From NCBI GenBank assembly GCA_946614435.1, contig CAMOGW010000001.1, positions 1-64,000 of the forward strand: 64,000 nt of DNA, read 5' to 3'. The position numbers and the translations under genes are program-made. The notes under the pieces were generated by a model, which saw only the letters and a program-made list of their open reading frames with translations, was not told the DNA's origin and searched no databases. Each line of letters begins with the position of its first letter. The first letter of the stretch is position 1. The stretch comes from an uncultured Prevotella sp. Its GTDB lineage: Bacteria; Bacteroidota; Bacteroidia; Bacteroidales; Bacteroidaceae. This document shows, piece after piece, positions 22,964-30,973 of the stretch.

Positions 22964-25192
22964 ATGGCAAACAACTTAAGATTTCAGGTAGTAGAAGAGG
23001 CGTTCAAGAAAAGAGCGCTCGACGTTGAAGCACCCAGTGAACGACCGTCAGAATATTTCGGCAAGTATGTCTTTAACCGTAAGAAGATGTATCAGTACTT
23101 GCCAAAAGACATCTACGACAAGCTGATAGACGTGATAGACAATGGCGCCCGGCTCGACCGCTCGATTGCCGATGCCGTGGCCGACGGCATGAAGCAGTGG
23201 GCCACAGAGATGGGAGCCACGCACTATACGCACTGGTTCCAGCCACTCACGGAGGGAACGGCTGAGAAGCACGATGCCTTCGTGGAGCACGACGGCAAAG
23301 GCGGAATGATGGAGAACTTCAGCGGAAAACTGCTGGTGCAGCAAGAACCCGACGCATCAAGCTTCCCCAACGGAGGCATCAGAAACACGTTTGAGGCACG
23401 CGGCTACTCGGCCTGGGATCCCACATCGCCCGTATTCATCATAGATGACACGCTGTGTATTCCCACCATATTTATTGCTTATACGGGCGAGGCACTGGAC
23501 TACAAGGCACCACTGCTGCGCGCACTCCATGCCGTAGGAAAGGCGGCCAAGGAGGTGTGCCAGTACTTCTACGACGACGTGCAGAAGGTGCAGGTGAACC
23601 TCGGATGGGAGCAGGAATACTTCCTCGTAGATGAGGGGCTCTACTCTGCCCGACCGGACCTGATGCTGACGGGACGCACGCTGATGGGACACGAGAGCGC
23701 CAAGAATCAGCAGATGGACGACCACTACTTCGGCACGATACCCGACCGCGTGCAGGCGTTCATGAAAGACCTCGAGATACAGGCTCTGGAACTGGCCATA
23801 CCGTGCAAGACGCGACACAACGAGGTGGCTCCGAACCAGTTTGAGCTGGCTCCTATCTTTGAGGAGTGCAACCTGGCCGTTGACCACAACATGCTGCTCA
23901 TGTCGCTCATGAAGAAGGTGGCCCGCAAACACGGATTCCGCGTGCTGCTGCACGAGAAGCCGTTCGACGGCATCAACGGCAGCGGAAAGCACAACAACTG
24001 GAGCCTGTCAACAGACACCGGCATCTTGCTGCATGCTCCCGGAACAACGCCGGAGGAGAATCTGAGGTTCATCACGTTCATCGTGGAGACACTGATGGCA
24101 GTATATCACCACAACGGACTGCTGAAAGCCTCGATCATGAGCGCCACAAACGCACACCGACTGGGAGGCAACGAGGCACCGCCAAGCATCATCTCGTCGT
24201 TCCTGGGCACTCAGCTCACCGAACTGCTCGACCATATAGAGAAGGCCGACACCAATGAACTGTTCAACCTGAAAGGCAAACAGGGCATGGAGATCGACAT
24301 TCCGCAGATTCCTGACCTCATCGTAGATAATACGGACCGCAACCGCACATCGCCCTTCGCATTCACCGGCAACCGCTTCGAGTTCCGCGCACCGGGCTCA
24401 AGCGTGAACTGCGCCTCGGCTATGATTGCGCTCAATGCCGCTATGGCCGAAGCACTCAACAACTTCAAGAGACGGGTAGATGAGAAGATTGCCGAATACT
24501 CTACGAAAATGGAATTCTCTGACGGTACGGGACATACGGCTACGTTCCACGCACTCGTAGATGTGCTTCGCGAAGACATCAAGACCTGCAAGCCCATCCG
24601 CTTCGACGGCAACGGCTATAGCGAGGAATGGGTGAAAGAGGCCGGACGAAGAGGACTGGACGTGGAGAAGTCGTGTCCCGTCATCTTCGAGCACTATCTC
24701 GACGAGACTTCCATCAAGATGTTTGAGCAGACGAAGGTGATGAACCGCAAGGAACTGCAAGCAAGAAATGAGGTGAAATGGGAAATGTATGTGAAGACGG
24801 TTCAGATAGAAGCACGTGTGCTGGGCGACCTGGCCATGAACCACATCATTCCTGTATCAACTCACTACCAGAGTCAGCTGATCAAGAACGTACAGGGCAT
24901 GAAGAGCGTGTTCTCAGAGGAGAAAGCCAACCGGCTTTCTGCCCGAAACATGAAACTGATTGAGGAAATTGCCGAGCGCACGGAAAGAATCGAGCAACTG
25001 GTGGAGGAACTGACCGACGCACGAAGGGTGGCCAACAAGATAACTGACATTCACCAAAGGGCTATCAGCTATCACGACACGGTGTGTCCGCACATGGAAC
25101 TCATTCGCAACGAGGCCGACCATCTCGAAATGATTGTAGAGGACGGGCTTTGGACACTGCCAAAGTATCGGGAGCTGCTGTTTATCAGGTAA
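22964..25192 (+). CDS. glnN: Glutamine synthetase type III
   Basis: ATP-dependent amidation of glutamate with ammonia. The 742-residue length identifies the large type III enzyme typical of Bacteroidetes. Visible landmarks are NFSGKLLVQQEPDASSFPNG (the GSIII N-terminal part), GWEQEYFLVDE (metal-binding Glu), GINGSGKHNNWSLST (ammonia/glutamate loop) and NRTSPFAFTGNRFEFRAPG. A helical C-terminal region of about 150 residues follows. It lies 30 bases after aguB and so could share its transcript; aguA and aguB release ammonia. Confidence 0.95.
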   Translation: MANNLRFQVVEEAFKKRALDVEAPSERPSEYFGKYVFNRKKMYQYLPKDIYDKLIDVIDNGARLDRSIADAVADGMKQWATEMGATHYTHWFQPLTEGTAEKHDAFVEHDGKGGMMENFSGKLLVQQEPDASSFPNGGIRNTFEARGYSAWDPTSPVFIIDDTLCIPTIFIAYTGEALDYKAPLLRALHAVGKAAKEVCQYFYDDVQKVQVNLGWEQEYFLVDEGLYSARPDLMLTGRTLMGHESAKNQQMDDHYFGTIPDRVQAFMKDLEIQALELAIPCKTRHNEVAPNQFELAPIFEECNLAVDHNMLLMSLMKKVARKHGFRVLLHEKPFDGINGSGKHNNWSLSTDTGILLHAPGTTPEENLRFITFIVETLMAVYHHNGLLKASIMSATNAHRLGGNEAPPSIISSFLGTQLTELLDHIEKADTNELFNLKGKQGMEIDIPQIPDLIVDNTDRNRTSPFAFTGNRFEFRAPGSSVNCASAMIALNAAMAEALNNFKRRVDEKIAEYSTKMEFSDGTGHTATFHALVDVLREDIKTCKPIRFDGNGYSEEWVKEAGRRGLDVEKSCPVIFEHYLDETSIKMFEQTKVMNRKELQARNEVKWEMYVKTVQIEARVLGDLAMNHIIPVSTHYQSQLIKNVQGMKSVFSEEKANRLSARNMKLIEEIAERTERIEQLVEELTDARRVANKITDIHQRAISYHDTVCPHMELIRNEADHLEMIVEDGLWTLPKYRELLFIR

Positions 25193-25202
25193 GGCACTGG
25201 CT

Positions 25203-25290
25203 CCTTTCCATCATGCGATAAGGCAGGTTAAGTGCCGTTGCAAATAGAGTCTTTCCATCATGCGGAAAGGAATCTATTTGCAACGGCACT
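25203..25290. terminator. Long hairpin between glnN and the FAH gene
   Basis: An 18-bp perfect stem (25231-25248 with 25273-25290) encloses a second 6-bp stem (25251-25256 with 25264-25269). The outer arm covers the last codons of the convergent FAH gene. A 14-bp direct repeat CTTTCCATCATGCG occurs upstream and inside (about 25204 and 25251). No long T run follows, so the terminator role is inferred from position. Confidence 0.6.
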
Positions 25291-25909
25291 CAAGCACTTT
25301 GCGATTCTCAATGTAACCCTCCAGCAAGTCGCCTACTGCTACGGGACCTACGCCAACGGGCGTTCCTGTGAACAACAGGTCGCCCGTCTTTAGCGTAAAA
25401 TAACGCGAGAGATAGCTGATAAGCGCATCAACGGAAAAGAGCATATCGCCCGTGAACCCCTGCTGCACGGGGGCTCCGTTCTTGTCGAGACGGAAATGAA
25501 GCGACTGAAGGCTGGGCTGCTTGTCATCAGGCAGCAATTCGCTCACCGGCACCCAGTCACCAATAATGGCACTTCCGTCAAATCCCTTACAAATGGTCCA
25601 AGGCAGACCCTCCTTCCGGGCTTTCGCCTGCATGTCGCGCGCAGTGAAGTCGAGCCCCACTGTCACGGCATCGTAGTAGCGATAGGCAAATCGCTCAGGA
25701 ATGGCCTTGCCCAAGCGGCAGATTCGGACGACAAGCTCGCCCTCATAGTCAATACGCCCCATGTCGTCAGGAACAAAAAAAGGCTTTCCGTCTTTCAGCA
25801 AAGCAGAATCGGCCTTCGTAAAAATCACTGGAGTCTCCGGCCTATATGCCTGGCCGTCTAATTCAACCGTATGCATGATGTAATTCATGCCAATACCAAA
25901 TATTTTCAT
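25274..25909 (-). CDS. Fumarylacetoacetate hydrolase family protein
   Basis: A 211-residue member of the FAH fold, similar in size to FAHD1/YcgM-type acylpyruvate hydrolases or oxaloacetate decarboxylases. Metal-binding acidic residues appear in IDYEGELVVRI (E-x-E) and in AVTVGLDFTARDMQ (the later Asp). The C-terminal LLFTGTPVGVGPVAVGD is characteristic. The exact substrate is not predictable. A -7 box TAACTTTG is at 25930-25937 on the minus strand, 21 bases before the ATG. Confidence 0.85.
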   Translation of the reverse strand: MKIFGIGMNYIMHTVELDGQAYRPETPVIFTKADSALLKDGKPFFVPDDMGRIDYEGELVVRICRLGKAIPERFAYRYYDAVTVGLDFTARDMQAKARKEGLPWTICKGFDGSAIIGDWVPVSELLPDDKQPSLQSLHFRLDKNGAPVQQGFTGDMLFSVDALISYLSRYFTLKTGDLLFTGTPVGVGPVAVGDLLEGYIENRKVLECRCK

Positions 25910-25990
25910 CTGAATGCTATTTTATGCTGCAAAGTTACAGAAAAATACAAAATAATCATTTTCCTTGCCTTATTTTTCTCTATTTCAGGA

Positions 25991-26090
25991 AAAAAAAGTA
26001 ATTTTGCAACTAAATTCTGCAAGTAGATTATTAAACCAATAAAAAAAGTAATATTGCACGAAGATTCTGCAACGAAATAGTAACCAAAAT
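25991..26090 (+). repeat. 50-bp tandem duplication with two -7 boxes
   Basis: Two adjacent 50-bp units (25991-26040 and 26041-26090) each start AAAAAAAGTAAT. The first holds TAATTTTG (25999-26006) and the second TAATATTG (26049-26056), both followed by GCA and later ATTCTGCAA. This duplicates the probable promoter in front of the STAS/RelA-like gene pair. No clear TTG is at the -33 position of either. Confidence 0.65.
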
Positions 26091-26104
26091 AAATAATAAA
26101 CAAA

Positions 26105-26413
26105 ATGAATATCGAAATTGAAGAAAAGAATGGCGGAATGACTGCTACGTTCGAAGGTCGCCTGGATACGCCATCAGCCGTAAAGGCTCAACAGGACATC
26201 GCTCCCCTCCTGGAAAACGCTAACAAACTGATTACGCTCGACTGCACTAAGCTGGAATACATTAGCTCAAGCGGTCTCCGACTTTTCCTCACACTCCGCA
26301 AGGTAACGGCTGCCAAAGGTGGCAAGGTGGTCATTGAAAACATCAATGACGAAATCAAGAAGGTATTTATGATGACAGGATTCTTCAACCTGTTCGAAAT
26401 CAAAAACGCGTGA
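26105..26413 (+). CDS. STAS-domain anti-sigma factor antagonist-like protein
   Basis: A 102-residue single-domain STAS protein of the SpoIIAA/RsbV kind. The phosphorylatable serine lies in LEYISSSGLRLFL (about residue 59), with the usual flanking strands. In characterised systems a kinase/anti-sigma factor phosphorylates this serine; no such kinase gene is adjacent. Its TGA overlaps the GTG start of the RelA/SpoT-like gene, so the two are co-translated. Confidence 0.85.
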   Translation: MNIEIEEKNGGMTATFEGRLDTPSAVKAQQDIAPLLENANKLITLDCTKLEYISSSGLRLFLTLRKVTAAKGGKVVIENINDEIKKVFMMTGFFNLFEIKNA

Positions 26414-27504
26414 ACGATTACGGATTAGACCTTCACTCATCCATGCTCCTTGATGAGTATCGGGAGAAATTATCGGTTTATCAGGAACTATGCAATATCG
26501 TTTCTAAAGAACTGACCGAGCACATCAAGCAAAGTGGTATCGAACTGAATGCTATCGAGACAAGACTGAAAAAGGAAAAGTCACTCGCTGGCAAATTGGC
26601 TCGAAAAGGGTCGAAGTACCAATCTATCACAGATATTACTGACCTCGTCGGCGCCCGCATTATAGCTTTCTATAATGAGGACGTCGATCGAATAGCATCA
26701 ATAGCCGAGAAATTGTTTGTCGTGGATTGGAACAATTCGGTTGACAAGCGCAAAATGCACCAATACAACAGCTTCGGCTATAATTCACTACACTATATCT
26801 GCCGCATACCAGCTAATCTCTACCACGATGCAGAACATCCCGAAATAAACGAGATTCCGTTTGAATTGCAGATGCGCACTGCCTTACAGCATGTGTGGTC
26901 GGCTATTCAGCATGACATTGGCTATAAGACAGATATTGAAACACCTGAAGAATATCATCGGAACTTGAGCCGTCTGGCAGGACTTTTGGAATTGGCCGAC
27001 AATGAGTTCAGTCGCATTCGATCCGACATTGCCGACTATAGGCGCAGAGCCAGCGTGATGGTAAAAAATGGAAAATTCAAAGAAGCCATGCTCGATGGCG
27101 ACACGTTCCGAGCCTATCTGAAGCAATCTCCGTTTGCACCATTGAACAAAAAAATTGCCGACATCACAGCTGCCGAGGTAATGGAGGCTGACCTCATGCC
27201 GTACTTGGCCGTACTAAAGTCACTCGACATGAAAACGCTCAACGATGTTCAGCAAATGATTCAGAATGATTTTGACGATGCCTATCAGCTGGCTCTTTAT
27301 CAGTTAGGCAGTACCGACATCGACATTCTTTCCGGAAGCATCGGCTTGCAGAATCTTTGCATTGTCCACATATTGAAGTCGGGTCGCGGTCGTCTGGGCC
27401 TTTGCCAGATGTTCAATCTTGTGAACGGCTCTTCTCCAAACAATGAAATGTTAGCCAACATAATCATGGAGCAAGCCTCCCGCCTCTCCTTCATGTCCGA
27501 ATAA
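26410..27504 (+). CDS. RelA/SpoT-domain protein (putative pppGpp synthetase)
   Basis: A 364-residue protein starting with GTG (26410) overlapping the STAS stop. The N-terminal 190 residues form a RelA/SpoT nucleotidyltransferase domain, with ITDLVGARIIAFYNEDV, YNSFGYNSLHYICR and the C-terminal synthetase segment IPFELQMRTALQHVWSAIQHD. There is no HD hydrolase domain and no TGS/ACT tail, unlike long RSH enzymes; the C-terminal 170 residues are helical and unassigned. It is best read as a single-function small-alarmone-synthetase-like enzyme, linked here to a STAS partner. Confidence 0.82.
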   Translation: MNDYGLDLHSSMLLDEYREKLSVYQELCNIVSKELTEHIKQSGIELNAIETRLKKEKSLAGKLARKGSKYQSITDITDLVGARIIAFYNEDVDRIASIAEKLFVVDWNNSVDKRKMHQYNSFGYNSLHYICRIPANLYHDAEHPEINEIPFELQMRTALQHVWSAIQHDIGYKTDIETPEEYHRNLSRLAGLLELADNEFSRIRSDIADYRRRASVMVKNGKFKEAMLDGDTFRAYLKQSPFAPLNKKIADITAAEVMEADLMPYLAVLKSLDMKTLNDVQQMIQNDFDDAYQLALYQLGSTDIDILSGSIGLQNLCIVHILKSGRGRLGLCQMFNLVNGSSPNNEMLANIIMEQASRLSFMSE

Positions 27505-27513
27505 AAGAAGGTC

Positions 27514-27639
27514 AAGCAAAAAACTTCAAACAAAGAACTTCAAGCAAAGAGATTCAAACATAGAGATTAAAGCAGAGAAATCAAAGCAAAGAGATTAAAG
27601 CAGAGAAGTCAAAGCAAAGAACTCCAAACGTAGAAGTTC
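27514..27639. repeat. Nine 14-bp tandem repeats
   Basis: Nine consecutive 14-bp units close to AAGCAAAGAGATTC fill the space between the RelA-like gene and the terminator. Alternate units vary at positions 3, 5-6 and 10-14. The period is not a multiple of three and no open frame uses it, so it is noncoding. There are no spacers, hence no CRISPR. Confidence 0.85.
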
Positions 27640-27647
27640 AAACAAAA

Positions 27648-27677
27648 AAAGAGTTCTTGCGATTGCAAGAGCTCTTT
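27648..27677. terminator. Bidirectional intrinsic terminator
   Basis: Stem AAAGAG..TCTTGC/GCAAGA..CTCTTT with loop GATT. It is followed by T7 on the plus strand and by T7 on the minus strand. It separates the converging RelA-like gene and tsf. Confidence 0.85.
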
Positions 27678-27701
27678 TTTTATATAGCTTTATAATAGAA
27701 A

Positions 27702-28697
27702 TTATTCTGCAGCAAGCGTGAAACGACGGAAGTCGCAAATCTTCAGCTCCTTATCCTGCTGGCTGAGCCACTGAGCAACAGTTGCCTTGTCGCCATCACC
27801 GAACTGGAATTCCTGATCAACGAGGCAGTTCTCTTTCAAGAACTTCTGTACACGACCCTTAGCAATGTTCTCAATCATCTGCATCTTCAGCTGAGCCTCA
27901 CCCTCAACCTTAGCTTCAGCAATGATCTTGCGAGCCTCGTCGGCCTGAGCCTGAGTGAGCCATCCCTTCGACATGTTGCTTTCAATGTGGTCTTCGCTAT
28001 CAACGAGGTTGGGGTTGAGACCAGCCTTCTTCAGCTTCATCTCCACAAACTTCTCAACCTGCTCCAGCTTAGTCTTCTCTACAGCAGTCTTATATTCCTC
28101 ATCGAGAATTTTCTGCTCAACATGCTCAGCATCAAGAGCTACAGGCTTCATGGCAGCTACCTGCATAGCCAGCTTGTGTCCTGCCTCAGCATTTGTTTTT
28201 GAAGTCTGAACCATGGTGCAAAGTGTGTGCTTGCCCATGTGGTCGTAAACCTCAATGTTCTCACCTTCCAGAATCTGGTAGCCGTCAAGCTCCATCTTCT
28301 CACCAGTGATACCTGAGCGCTGTGTCACAGCATCTTCAGCCTTCTGACCGTTGATGTCCAAATTCTTCACCTCGTCAAGAGTTTTGCACTTGTTAGCCAC
28401 AGCTGCGTTCAGAATGCTCTGAGTCAGAGCGATGAAGTCAGCACCATTAGCCACGAAGTCAGTCTCACACTTCAAGGCGATGATTGCGCCAAATCCATTC
28501 TCCACTTTAGTCAGTACACAACCGTTTGAAGTCTCACGATCACTACGCTTAGCAGCGATTGCCAGTCCACGCTCACGGAGCAGTTCCTTAGCACGGTCGA
28601 AATCACCTTCAGCCTCAGTCAGAGCCTTCTTCACATCAGCCAAGCCAGCACCAGTCATAGCGCGCAGCTTTTTAATATCGTCAATTGAAATTGCCAT
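27702..28697 (-). CDS. tsf: Translation elongation factor Ts
   Basis: Guanine-nucleotide exchange factor for EF-Tu. The start is ATG 28695-28697 (MAISIDDIKKLRAMTGAGLA); the open frame extends 14 codons further but only into the spacer. The 331 residues carry the EF-Ts opening TGAGLADVKKAL and the core CETDFVANGADFIALT. It lies downstream of rpsB, its usual partner, with an unusually structured 148-base spacer. Confidence 0.96.
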   Translation of the reverse strand: MAISIDDIKKLRAMTGAGLADVKKALTEAEGDFDRAKELLRERGLAIAAKRSDRETSNGCVLTKVENGFGAIIALKCETDFVANGADFIALTQSILNAAVANKCKTLDEVKNLDINGQKAEDAVTQRSGITGEKMELDGYQILEGENIEVYDHMGKHTLCTMVQTSKTNAEAGHKLAMQVAAMKPVALDAEHVEQKILDEEYKTAVEKTKLEQVEKFVEMKLKKAGLNPNLVDSEDHIESNMSKGWLTQAQADEARKIIAEAKVEGEAQLKMQMIENIAKGRVQKFLKENCLVDQEFQFGDGDKATVAQWLSQQDKELKICDFRRFTLAAE

Positions 28698-28728
28698 TGT
28701 TATGAGTCCCCTATCTGTTGGGGAAATA

Positions 28729-28837
28729 AGTCTGAACAAGCGTAATCAGACCTTTTAGTAAGTTGTTGTAAAAATATGGAATTAGGGGGATGGGAATCTG
28801 CGCTTGTTCAGACTCCCAACCCCCTAACTTTAGGGGG
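28729..28837 (-). promoter_or_regulatory. Structured rpsB-tsf spacer
   Basis: A 14-bp perfect inverted repeat (28729-28742 with 28801-28814) encloses a 58-base loop. Next to it, on the rpsB side, is a 7-bp GC-rich hairpin CCCCCTA/TAGGGGG (28820-28837, loop ACTT), 8 bases after the rpsB stop. It probably tunes tsf expression relative to rpsB by attenuation or processing. Confidence 0.55.
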
Positions 28838-28845
28838 CTTAGGAT

Positions 28846-29670
28846 TTACTCAGCTGCGGGAGCCTCTTCCTCTGCAACGGGAGCAGCCTCCTCGGCAGAC
28901 TTGCGGGCACGACGTGCAGGACGCTTCTCTTCAGCCTCTGCCTCGACCTGAGCCTCAGCAGCCTTCTCGTCGGCCTTCTCAGCCTTACGCTCTTCCAGTC
29001 CTTCGGCGATAGCAGCGCAGCAAGCGTTCAGAATCACCTCTACTGAATCCTTAGCATCATCGTTTGCGGGAATCACAAAGTCGATATTCTTAGGATCAGA
29101 GTTAGTATCAACGATACCGAACACAGGAATACCCAGACGGTTGGCCTCGCGCACTGCAATATTCTCCTTCATCACGTCAACCACAAACAGAGCGCTGGGC
29201 AGACGGGTCAGGTCAGCGATAGAGCCAAGGTTCTTCTCCAACTTAGCACGCTGGCGAGTCACCTGCAGGAGCTCACGCTTCGAGAGATTGCCGAATGTGC
29301 CATCGTTCATCAGCTTGTCGATGTTAGCCATCTTCTTCACTGCCTTGCGAATGGTGGGGAAGTTGGTGAGCATGCCGCCCGGCCAACGCTCAATCACGTA
29401 AGGCATATTGATGCTGGTTGCCTTCTCGGCAATCACTTCCTTAGTCTGTTTTTTAGTACCTACAAAGAGGATTTTCTTGCCCTGGCGGGCGATGGCCTTC
29501 AAAGCCTCTGCAGCATCGTCAATCTTAACGACGGTCTTGTGGAGGTCAATGATGTGAATACCGTTACGCTCGGTATAGATGTAGGGAGCCATGGCGGGGT
29601 TCCACTTACGCTTCAGGTGACCGAAGTGGCATCCGGCCTGAAGCAGCATATCAAAATTTGTTCTTGCCAT
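28846..29670 (-). CDS. rpsB: 30S ribosomal protein S2
   Basis: A 274-residue S2 with the N-terminal MLLQAGCHFGHLKRKWNP, GTKKQTKEVI, and NRLGIPVFGIVDTNSDP followed by the conserved FVIPANDDA. The last 45 residues are an Ala/Glu/Lys-rich tail, common in Bacteroidetes S2. It is followed by tsf and preceded by rpsI, all in one direction. Confidence 0.97.
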   Translation of the reverse strand: MARTNFDMLLQAGCHFGHLKRKWNPAMAPYIYTERNGIHIIDLHKTVVKIDDAAEALKAIARQGKKILFVGTKKQTKEVIAEKATSINMPYVIERWPGGMLTNFPTIRKAVKKMANIDKLMNDGTFGNLSKRELLQVTRQRAKLEKNLGSIADLTRLPSALFVVDVMKENIAVREANRLGIPVFGIVDTNSDPKNIDFVIPANDDAKDSVEVILNACCAAIAEGLEERKAEKADEKAAEAQVEAEAEEKRPARRARKSAEEAAPVAEEEAPAAE

Positions 29671-29805
29671 TTTTTCGTTTTCTTTAAAATGTTGTTTACT
29701 TTCTTTTTAATTCTTTCATTGTCCAGAATCAACTGATGGGTAATCACAAGCCATTGATGCCTCATGAGTCCTACCAGTTTAGATACTAAACAGGTCCAGT
29801 AGATT

Positions 29806-30192
29806 TTAACGCTTACTGAACTGGAAGCGACGACGTGCCTTGGGACGACCTGGCTTCTTACGCTCAACCTCACGGCTATCACGTGTCAGGAATCCCTGAG
29901 CCTTAAGAGTCTTCTTATCCTCGGCATTAACCTTCACCAGTGCGCGAGCAATGGCAAGACGCAGAGCCTGGCTCTGTCCTGTGAAGCCGCCACCGTCGAG
30001 GTTCACCTTGATGTCATACTTTTCAGCAACCTCCAGCAGGTTCAGCGGCTGCTTTACCACGTACTGCAGGATTGCAGAGGGGAAATACTCTGTTAAGTCC
30101 TTTTTATTGATCGTAATCTTGCCAGTACCAGCTGACAGATAAACGCGAGCTACCGAGCTCTTGCGACGACCTATTGCGTTAATTACTTCCAT
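29806..30192 (-). CDS. rpsI: 30S ribosomal protein S9
   Basis: 128 residues with the S9 opening INAIGRRKSSVARVYL, the middle GGGFTGQSQALRLAIARAL and the basic C-terminus KKPGRPKARRRFQFSKR whose end reaches the ribosomal P site. It lies 9 bases after rplM, the classic rplM-rpsI pair. Confidence 0.97.
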   Translation of the reverse strand: MEVINAIGRRKSSVARVYLSAGTGKITINKKDLTEYFPSAILQYVVKQPLNLLEVAEKYDIKVNLDGGGFTGQSQALRLAIARALVKVNAEDKKTLKAQGFLTRDSREVERKKPGRPKARRRFQFSKR

Positions 30193-30201
30193 TTTCTTTT
30201 A

Positions 30202-30663
30202 TTATTTATACTGGTTAATATCAATAGCTTTTGGCTGCTGAGCCTCGTGCTTGTGCTCTGTTCCCTCATAGATATAGAGGTTGTTCAGCAGGCTGCGTCC
30301 GAGGGGGCCCTTGGGCAGCATGCCCTTAACGGCGTGGCGAATCATCTTATCTACGCCATTGGGCTTCTTGCGAAGTTCTGCAGGTGTGTTGAAGCGCTGA
30401 CCACCAGGATAGCCAGTATAACGTGTGTAAACCTTATCGGTTTCTTTCTTGCCGGTGAATACCACCTTGGCAGCATTGATGATGATAACGTTGTCACCAC
30501 AATCTACGTGCGGAGTGAAGCTGGGCTTATACTTACCGCGAATGAGCTTGGCGACCTTTGAAGCGAGGCGACCTACCACCTGATCGGTAGCATCGATGAC
30601 GACCCACTCCTTTTTGGCAGTCTCCTTGTTGATGGAGACGGTCTTGTAACTTAAAGTGTTCAT
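30202..30663 (-). CDS. rplM: 50S ribosomal protein L13
   Basis: 153 residues with WVVIDATDQVVGRLASKVAK near the N-terminus, the DNVIIINAAKVVFTGKKETD segment and AVKGMLPKGPLGRSLLNNLY. It is first in the rplM-rpsI-rpsB-tsf cluster and preceded by a 165-base structured leader. Confidence 0.97.
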   Translation of the reverse strand: MNTLSYKTVSINKETAKKEWVVIDATDQVVGRLASKVAKLIRGKYKPSFTPHVDCGDNVIIINAAKVVFTGKKETDKVYTRYTGYPGGQRFNTPAELRKKPNGVDKMIRHAVKGMLPKGPLGRSLLNNLYIYEGTEHKHEAQQPKAIDINQYK

Positions 30664-30679
30664 TACTTAAATTTAATTT

Positions 30680-30838
30680 ACTAAAAAACAGTTTTTTAAA
30701 ATTCTTGCGGACGAGCCGCATTCTCAATTGTTTGACTGACGATTCACAAACCGTGCCGTCTGGCCAAAGACGGTCACTATTTACACGCCACTCACGGGGA
30801 TTCTAAGTCTCTCCCCTAATAATCGGACTGCAAAGGTA
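30680..30838 (-). promoter_or_regulatory. rplM promoter and structured leader
   Basis: The -7 box TACCTTTG is at 30831-30838 (minus strand), followed by a long leader. Hairpins are visible: GGGGA..TCCCC about 10 bases after the box, CCGTCT/AGACGG with loop TTGGCC in the middle, and CGG/CCG near 30710. A leader controlling L13 in Bacteroidia has been proposed from comparative genomics, and this fits the position. Binding of L13 or S9 is inferred, not shown. Confidence 0.55.
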
Positions 30839-30907
30839 CAATTATTTATTGAGAATCGCGAATACAGAAAACTCTCGTAAGTATAAGTTTATATTTATTT
30901 AACACAA

Positions 30908-30937
30908 CATCCCGATACTCTGTTGAGCATCGGGATG
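30908..30937 (-). terminator. Terminator after serA
   Basis: Perfect 9-bp stem CATCCCGAT/ATCGGGATG with a 12-base loop, 36 bases after the serA stop in the minus direction. The following sequence is TTGTGTTAAAT, a weak T tract. Confidence 0.65.
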
Positions 30938-30973
30938 ATTATCGCCCATATATAATATATATAAGGTGTAGGT

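Noticed and set aside
27514..27639. CRISPR array
   Set aside because: The 14-bp units are contiguous with no spacers, and no cas genes are in the window.
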